A DNA stretch of 11,240 nt. Source: Clostridia bacterium. GTDB lineage: Bacteria > Bacillota > Clostridia > Christensenellales > DTU072. The position numbers and the translations under genes are program-made. Each line of letters begins with the position of its first letter. Positions within the stretch are counted from its first letter, which is position 1. Below, one piece after another: positions 6,640-11,240 of this stretch. The notes beneath the pieces were generated by a model. The model ran no database searches. It had not been told where the DNA came from and saw only the letters and a list, made by a program, of their open reading frames with translations. The stretch lies in NCBI GenBank assembly GCA_028699795.1, contig JAQVTZ010000047.1, positions 1-11,240 on the forward strand. The letters are read 5' to 3'.

Positions 6640-8241
6640 TTGAAGAAGTTTATCATTATTTTCCTAGTGATCGTGTTAGCGGCTGTCGCATTGGTTGCCT
6701 GTGTAGACGACCCCGATGACCCCGTTGACCCCAATATAGGAAATAATAAGGACAAAGATGACTTCAAGACTCCCGGTTTTACCCAAGACCGTGCGTCGGC
6801 TTCAGAGATGTTTCACGATCTGATAGGTTGCGCCATGCAATCCATCAAACTTGCAAGTAGCGAAACGGTTCCGTCCCAAGCCTATAAAGCGGCGGTTCAT
6901 TGCAGAGTTCAATTAGACTATAACGATATCCAATCTTATTTAATAATTAAAGGCAATTACGACCACCGCAAGCCCGAGGACACGGCGCTTATTTTCGAGA
7001 TATACACCGTTGCAGACGATACATTACAGATAGGACTGTATTTTTATCAGAACGAAAACTATACCAATCTCTATATTCATTTAGACGAAAACCGAATAAG
7101 AATACCTTTATATAATTATAACCTTTCCGAGATATTTCCGCTAGAAATGAGATTCGATGCGGACGCAAGCTCTCTTGTAGCAAGCGGGTTTTTGCTATTT
7201 ATGAATGTGGAAGGGGAGATTGATTACGAGTATAAAACAGTCAATGACTATTGCGAAAGGCATTATCGATTCGATGTGAATGTGGCGAGAAGTCTATCGA
7301 ATCTCATTAACATGAATTCCGAATGGCAAGAGAACATGGGGTTAAGCATAGAAGAAATCGATTTTATTTTAAACAATGTGTTGGGCATCGACAGCGGCGA
7401 CATCAATGACGGCAATATGCCCGATACGAATATAAAAGTAGAGTTTACCACTCAAGGCGGACACCCCGATTATTACGGATTCGGGAAGCTGACGAAACTG
7501 AAAATGAATTTCGATGCCGAATCAATGGAAACAGAGGATACCGTGTTCGGCAAGGATTTTAATTTAATTTTGGATGCGACCCAAATAAAAATTACCAATT
7601 CCGTGGTTTCCGATATCCCCGCCGAAGACGAGTTTGCAGATTATGTAGATTATTCCGACCGTCAATTTCGCTTGTATACCGCAATACAGTTCGAAGACGA
7701 GAGCGAGGCTTGCGATATTCAGCTGGACTTTATCTACGATGCTGCCAATGCCGCCAATACCCGTTTCGCGCTTACCGCGACAGGTCGCGAAAGCAAGCAA
7801 GAGCTTTGTTCTGTTTATTACCTTGACCGATATATCTATGTTAATTGGAAGAAAAATGGTACCGAGACCAACCTCCAAGGGCATTTCGATTTCAATGAAT
7901 TTTTGGATTTAGTCCATATTGAGGCGAAAAAGAGTCCCAATAGGAGTGTAATTAGCATTCTTTCTTACATTATGGGAAGTTTGAGATTGCAGAACAATCA
8001 ATCCATAAGTTATACTTTTATGCCGCAATTTTTCAGCGACTTCGCGGGATTAGACCACGAATCGTTGCTTGTGATTTTGGACGAATGTTCGGAGGAAGAT
8101 GTAGCGGCCGTGCTGGAAGAAAACAGTACGGCGATTTCGGAGCTCAATAGGAGTTTCACATTCTTTATCGATTACGGCGTAAAATTAGTCGAACAAATCA
8201 GTACAATTGATTTTCCCGATATTCTTAACAGATTAAAATAA
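6640..8241 (+). CDS. Unrecognised large lipoprotein, 533 aa, TTG start
   Basis: I do not recognise a named family. Translation must begin at the TTG at 6640: the next in-frame Met is residue 57, past the signal peptide, and AAGGA (6628-6632) lies seven bases upstream. The signal peptide ends at LVAC with Cys21 as lipidation site, followed by an Asp/Pro-rich linker (DDPDDPVDP) and a Lys/Asp-rich stretch to about residue 42. The mature protein is acidic and largely beta-rich. Two segments look alike: about 84-168 and about 343-424. Each alternates beta strands, has a Tyr-rich strand pair (LYFYQNENYTNLYIH and SVYYLDRYIYVNW), and ends in a similar N/D-F/L-EIF or NEFLDL turn. This suggests an internal duplication, perhaps of a LolA/LprG-like half-barrel, which is inference. 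A helical C-terminal part covers about 464-533. It lies 114 nt after proS with no visible promoter between them, and a terminator follows. Confidence 0.85.
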   Translation: MKKFIIIFLVIVLAAVALVACVDDPDDPVDPNIGNNKDKDDFKTPGFTQDRASASEMFHDLIGCAMQSIKLASSETVPSQAYKAAVHCRVQLDYNDIQSYLIIKGNYDHRKPEDTALIFEIYTVADDTLQIGLYFYQNENYTNLYIHLDENRIRIPLYNYNLSEIFPLEMRFDADASSLVASGFLLFMNVEGEIDYEYKTVNDYCERHYRFDVNVARSLSNLINMNSEWQENMGLSIEEIDFILNNVLGIDSGDINDGNMPDTNIKVEFTTQGGHPDYYGFGKLTKLKMNFDAESMETEDTVFGKDFNLILDATQIKITNSVVSDIPAEDEFADYVDYSDRQFRLYTAIQFEDESEACDIQLDFIYDAANAANTRFALTATGRESKQELCSVYYLDRYIYVNWKKNGTETNLQGHFDFNEFLDLVHIEAKKSPNRSVISILSYIMGSLRLQNNQSISYTFMPQFFSDFAGLDHESLLVILDECSEEDVAAVLEENSTAISELNRSFTFFIDYGVKLVEQISTIDFPDILNRLK

Positions 8242-8263
8242 GCATCATGATTATTATAACAAC

Positions 8264-8293
8264 AAACCCCGTACAAGTTACCGTACGGGGTTT
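8264..8293. terminator. Bidirectional hairpin terminator between convergent genes
   Basis: A perfect 11-bp stem, AAACCCCGTAC (8264-8274) with GTACGGGGTTT (8283-8293), and an 8-nt loop sit between the stops of the plus-strand lipoprotein (8241) and minus-strand dapB (8346). Each strand reads a GC-rich stem ending in TTT and then an AT-rich stretch: TTTATAATGTATT on plus and TTTGTTGTTAT on minus. The stem therefore can stop transcription from both sides. Confidence 0.85.
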
Positions 8294-8345
8294 ATAATGT
8301 ATTGCGAAAAGATTATGGAAAAGGTAGCAAAATTATTTGGCACCC

Positions 8346-9098
8346 TTATTTGATGACATCGTTCATCGTGTATAAGCCCGCGGGTTTTCCTTGTAAGAAT
8401 ACGGCGGCATTGATGCTTCCGTTCGCGAATACCGCTTTGCTTTCGGCTTCGTGCGACAGCGTTATCACCTCGTTATCCATGATAAACTGTACTTCGTGTT
8501 TTCCTACGATGGACCCTCCGCGTATGGCGTGTATCCCCACTTCGTTTTTTGTCCGTTTGCCGATGATTCCTTGGCGGCCATAAACGGGCTCTAGTTGGGG
8601 GCGTACGGTTTTTACGCCGTCTAAAAGCATGAGCGCGGTACCCGAAGGAGAATCTATTTTTTGGTTATGGTGTGACTCTAAGATTTCTATATCCGCTTGC
8701 TCACCTAAAAGCGAAGCCGCTTTTTCTACAAGTTTGACAAGAGCGTTAATGCCTACGGAAAGGTTGCCTGTGCGGAAAATAGGGATTTTCTTTGCGTTTT
8801 CTGCGATATAATCGTTTTCTGCTTGATCGTATCCTGTTGTGGCGAGAACGCAAGGGATACTTTTTTTAACCGCGTAAGGAAGGATATCGTAAAGCGCGGC
8901 TTTGACCGAAAAGTCAATAATACAATCCACCTTTTCAACAACATCCTTGATGTCGGTATACACGGGAACATAAATCCCGCGTCCGTCATACTTTTTGTCT
9001 ACGCCGCAAATCGCTTTCGCATCGTCGCGTTGAGAGAGCGCATTGTAGACCATATGCCCCATCTTGCCGCCGATGCCGTATATTAGGATGTTTACCAT
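8346..9098 (-). CDS. dapB: 4-hydroxy-tetrahydrodipicolinate reductase, 250 aa
   Basis: It reduces hydroxytetrahydrodipicolinate to tetrahydrodipicolinate with NAD(P)H, the step after DapA toward diaminopimelate and lysine. The Rossmann nucleotide-binding loop is GIGGKMG (8-14). The catalytic signature is ESHHNQKIDSPSGTA (141-155), with the proton-donor histidine in the HH pair (143-144) and Lys147. The RGGSIVGKHEV segment (193-203) is also typical. The motif has Ser where many members have Ala (KxDSPSGTA). I chose the ATG at 9098, not the TTG 24 nt upstream: AAGGAG (9106-9111 on the complement) lies exactly seven bases before it, and the protein then starts with the usual MVNILIYG. At 250 residues it is somewhat shorter than the E. 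coli enzyme but normal for this group. It is the last gene of the asd-dapA-dapB operon, 91 nt after dapA, and a bidirectional hairpin follows. Confidence 0.96.
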   Translation of the reverse strand: MVNILIYGIGGKMGHMVYNALSQRDDAKAICGVDKKYDGRGIYVPVYTDIKDVVEKVDCIIDFSVKAALYDILPYAVKKSIPCVLATTGYDQAENDYIAENAKKIPIFRTGNLSVGINALVKLVEKAASLLGEQADIEILESHHNQKIDSPSGTALMLLDGVKTVRPQLEPVYGRQGIIGKRTKNEVGIHAIRGGSIVGKHEVQFIMDNEVITLSHEAESKAVFANGSINAAVFLQGKPAGLYTMNDVIK

Positions 9099-9189
9099 TT
9101 GGATTCTCCTTGCAAAAAACAAATAACATATACTATGCTATCCATTTTGTTGTCGTATCTTTTGTAATTTTGGAACCTCTAGTTGATGT

Positions 9190-10065
9190 TTATAGGAAAC
9201 CGAGCGCGCGCAATTCGGTTGCGAGGGTTTCCTCTTTACTGCACTTTGTAAGCGGCAGGCGCATATAGTCGTCGGGTATCATTCCCATGAGGCGCGCCGC
9301 GCACTTTACGGGAATGGGATTGACCTCACTAAACAACGCTTTAATAAGAGGTTCGATTTTGAACTGCATATCGCGTGAGCCTTTGATGTCGCCCTCAAAA
9401 TACTTGTTAACCATATCCACCATGTATTGGGGAATGATGTTGGAAGCGACACTGATGACACCTTTACTGCCTAGGGTGAGCAAAGTATAGACCAGACTAT
9501 CGTCTCCGCTGTACAAATCCATTTTGCCTTCCAGAAGCCTTGCTATCTCCAAAAACTGGGAAATATTCCCCGAGGCTTCTTTTACGGCCGCTATTTTTTT
9601 GTAACCCGCGAGCGCCAAAGCGGTTTCCGGAGCAATATTGACTCCGGTACGGCTGGGGACATTGTACATAACGACAGGGATGTTCGTGGCGTCTGCAATC
9701 GCCTTATAATGCGCGATAATGCCTTGTTGGGTACATTTGTTATAATAAGGGGTTACGGCCAAGATGCCGTCCGCGCCGAGCTCTTCGGCTTCGATAGCGT
9801 ACTCGACAGCAGTATAAGTGTTATTGCTGCCTGCGCCCAGTATAACGGGAATTTTTTTGTGGACTTGTTTGATAACCGCAACGGCTACCGCGGTGCGCTC
9901 TTTGTGCGTCATGGTGGTAGGTTCGCCTGTGGTGCCATTTACGATAAGCGCGGCGACATTGCTTTTTAATTGTGTATCCACCAATTTTTCTAAAGAGGCG
10001 AAATCCACCTTGTCGTTTTGAAAAGGTGTGATCAGCGCTGTTCCTACGCCTTTAAATATTGTCAT
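9190..10065 (-). CDS. dapA: 4-hydroxy-tetrahydrodipicolinate synthase, 291 aa
   Basis: It condenses pyruvate with aspartate semialdehyde, the committed step of the diaminopimelate/lysine branch. It is a class I aldolase TIM barrel of normal length. Visible residues are the GTTGEPTT loop (44-51, with Thr45/Thr46), YYNKCTQQG (107-115), the catalytic Tyr134 in MYNVPSRTG with substrate-binding Arg139, the Schiff-base lysine Lys162 in AAVKEASGN, and GDDS (187-190). All catalytic positions are intact. The ATG has AAGGAG seven bases upstream, the same arrangement as asd and dapB. It lies 55 nt downstream of asd with no promoter or hairpin in the gap, so it is cotranscribed with it. Whether it is inhibited by lysine cannot be judged from the sequence alone. 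N-acetylneuraminate lyases share the fold, but the Tyr/Arg pattern and the operon context favour DapA. Confidence 0.97.
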   Translation of the reverse strand: MTIFKGVGTALITPFQNDKVDFASLEKLVDTQLKSNVAALIVNGTTGEPTTMTHKERTAVAVAVIKQVHKKIPVILGAGSNNTYTAVEYAIEAEELGADGILAVTPYYNKCTQQGIIAHYKAIADATNIPVVMYNVPSRTGVNIAPETALALAGYKKIAAVKEASGNISQFLEIARLLEGKMDLYSGDDSLVYTLLTLGSKGVISVASNIIPQYMVDMVNKYFEGDIKGSRDMQFKIEPLIKALFSEVNPIPVKCAARLMGMIPDDYMRLPLTKCSKEETLATELRALGFL

Positions 10066-10120
10066 TGTTGTTCTCCTTAATCATTTAGAAAAGAGAGTTG
10101 TAAACTCTGATTTCTTATTT

Positions 10121-11122
10121 TTAATCGTTATCGCTTGCCATCAAGAATTCGACAATTTGTATTGTGTTGGTGGCTGCGCCTTTGCGGATGTTATCGGCGA
10201 CAACCCAAAGATTGCAACCCGAATCTACCGAATCGTCGATGCGGATGCGACCGACATATACTTCGTCATGGTCTTCTGCAAGCACCGGCATGGGATACTT
10301 GAGGGCGGCTTCGTCATTGACAACCACAATCCCTTTTGCATTCGCTAAGACCTCCTTGATGCCCTCTAGCGTGCAAGGTTTTTGGAATTCGACATTGATA
10401 CTTTCGCTATGGCCGTGGAATACGGGCACGCGCGCGGTGGTTGCGGTAATTCTAAGATTCTTGTCGCCCATAATCTTGCGTGTTTCGAAAATCATTTTTT
10501 CTTCTTCTTTCGTATAGCCGTTCGGCATAAACACATCGATATGAGGGAGGACATTTGCAAAAATAGGATAGGGGAACTTTTTGGGTGCTATGCCGTTCAT
10601 ACCATTTTTGAGGTCTTCGTACCCGGCAATGCCTGCGCCCGAAACAGCCTGATAAGTGCTGTATACAATCCTTTTAATGCCGTACTTGTCGTAAAGAGGC
10701 TTGAGGGCAACTACAGCTTGAATCGTACTGCAGTTGGGGTTTGCGATGATGCCGTTATGCTTTAGTGCGTCTTCGGCGTTGACTTCGGGCACGACAAGGG
10801 GCACCGAGGGGTCCATACGCCATTGACTGCTGTTGTCTACAACGACAGCGCCGTGAGCGGCAAAAACGGGCGCGTATTCTTTGGACACGGAAGCGCCTGC
10901 GGAGAATATGGCGAAGTCGATTTTTTTATCCTTAATATTTTTAGGGTTCAGCTCTATTACGGTATGATCTTTCCCCATAAAATGAATTGTTTTTCCTGCG
11001 GATTTTGCCGATGCAAACAGGTAATAATTCTCTACGGGGAGTTTGCGCTCTTCTAGAACTTGCAGAAACTTGTTGCCGACCATACCGGTTGCGCCGACGA
11101 TTGCCATATTGTAACGCTTCAT
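10121..11122 (-). CDS. asd: Aspartate-semialdehyde dehydrogenase, 333 aa
   Basis: It reduces aspartyl-4-phosphate to aspartate semialdehyde with NADPH, feeding DapA and also the homoserine branch. The NADPH-binding loop is GATGMVG (10-16 from the chosen start). The nucleophile is Cys131 in NPNCSTIQ, and the general base is probably His238 in RVPVFHGHSE. SGAGIAGYEDL (161-171) and the PYPIFANVLPHID segment (184-196) are typical of the Gram-positive branch. I start the protein at the ATG at 11122 (MKRYNMAIVG), not 24 nt earlier at 11146. AAGGAG (11130-11135 on the complement) is seven bases before it, and the predicted transcript start near 11151 would leave only about four bases before the earlier ATG. 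It is the first gene of the operon, immediately behind a consensus promoter. The C-terminus is complete. Confidence 0.97.
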   Translation of the reverse strand: MKRYNMAIVGATGMVGNKFLQVLEERKLPVENYYLFASAKSAGKTIHFMGKDHTVIELNPKNIKDKKIDFAIFSAGASVSKEYAPVFAAHGAVVVDNSSQWRMDPSVPLVVPEVNAEDALKHNGIIANPNCSTIQAVVALKPLYDKYGIKRIVYSTYQAVSGAGIAGYEDLKNGMNGIAPKKFPYPIFANVLPHIDVFMPNGYTKEEEKMIFETRKIMGDKNLRITATTARVPVFHGHSESINVEFQKPCTLEGIKEVLANAKGIVVVNDEAALKYPMPVLAEDHDEVYVGRIRIDDSVDSGCNLWVVADNIRKGAATNTIQIVEFLMASDND

Positions 11123-11157
11123 TTTTTTGCTCCTTAGAATAGACATGTTTTTCCATA

Positions 11158-11186
11158 ATTATAGAGTACACCGACCTCATTGTCAA
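11158..11186 (-). promoter_or_regulatory. Perfect consensus sigma-A promoter for asd-dapA-dapB
   Basis: On the minus strand TTGACA (11181-11186) and TATAAT (11158-11163) both match the consensus exactly and are 17 nt apart. The predicted start is near 11151, giving a leader of about 29 nt to the asd ATG at 11122. That is too short for a lysine riboswitch or an attenuator, so any lysine control would have to act on the promoter itself or on the enzymes. Confidence 0.88.
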
Positions 11187-11208
11187 CGGAATGGACCCGA
11201 TACGAAGT

Positions 11209-11225
11209 GATTTTATCGTAAAATC
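11209..11225. other. 17-nt dyad upstream of the asd promoter
   Basis: GATTTTA and TAAAATC are perfect inverted 7-bp arms around a 3-nt centre (TCG). The dyad ends 22 nt upstream of the asd -35 box. It could be a regulator site, or the foot of a weak hairpin from a gene beyond the window. It is AT-rich and may be chance; no second copy is seen in the window. Confidence 0.35.
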
Positions 11226-11240
11226 CCCTTATTATATATA

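Noticed and set aside
9099..9189. Separate promoter or small RNA between dapA and dapB
   Set aside because: The 91-nt gap is AT-rich but has no paired -35/-10 boxes or stable hairpin, so simple cotranscription is the better reading.
11123..11240. Lysine riboswitch ahead of asd
   Set aside because: The promoter lies too close to the gene; about 29 nt of leader cannot hold the aptamer, and no lysine riboswitch motif is visible.

Overview
The window looks like chromosomal sequence from a low-to-mid GC Gram-positive bacterium, most likely an uncultivated member of the Clostridia. The grounds are near-consensus sigma-A promoters, strong AAGGAG/GGAGG ribosome binding sites, four short-spaced lipoprotein genes with MKK-type signal peptides, a two-domain glutamine-dependent NAD synthetase whose motifs fit the Clostridia type, and a compact asd-dapA-dapB operon. 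Family assignment beyond Clostridia is inference. I see no tRNA, rRNA, CRISPR array, insertion sequence, prophage gene or defence system. Ten protein genes occupy nearly all of the window and no gap exceeds 160 bases.

Layout. On the minus strand at the left end, an SGNH-type hydrolase lipoprotein (781-1782) is followed 17 nt later by an unrecognised lipoprotein (29-763). Divergent from them, a PPC/DUF296 protein (1919-2341) and nadE (2382-4283) form a plus-strand pair that ends at a strong hairpin (4308-4336). A second plus-strand unit starts at a clear promoter (4377-4405). It contains a one-domain Ig-like lipoprotein (4437-4796), proS (4816-6525), an AT-rich purine tract built of degenerate 7-nt repeats (6504-6615), and a 533-residue unrecognised lipoprotein with a TTG start (6640-8241). 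A bidirectional hairpin terminator (8264-8293) separates it from the convergent minus-strand operon asd (10121-11122), dapA (9190-10065), dapB (8346-9098), which is driven by a perfect TTGACA-17-TATAAT promoter at 11158-11186.

How the genes work together. asd, dapA and dapB encode three consecutive steps from aspartyl phosphate to tetrahydrodipicolinate, the route to diaminopimelate for peptidoglycan and to lysine. nadE makes NAD, and proS charges tRNA-Pro. The four lipoproteins are predicted to sit on the outer face of the membrane. Only two have recognisable domains, a hydrolase and an Ig-like fold. Two lipoprotein genes flank proS, so this unit mixes surface proteins with a housekeeping gene.

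Most of the window is ordinary core genome. The points worth a second look are the heptad repeat array covering the proS stop codon, the apparent internal duplication in the 533-residue lipoprotein, the compact divergent promoter region, the riboswitch-free lysine operon promoter with a nearby dyad, and the lipoprotein-proS linkage without a T-box.
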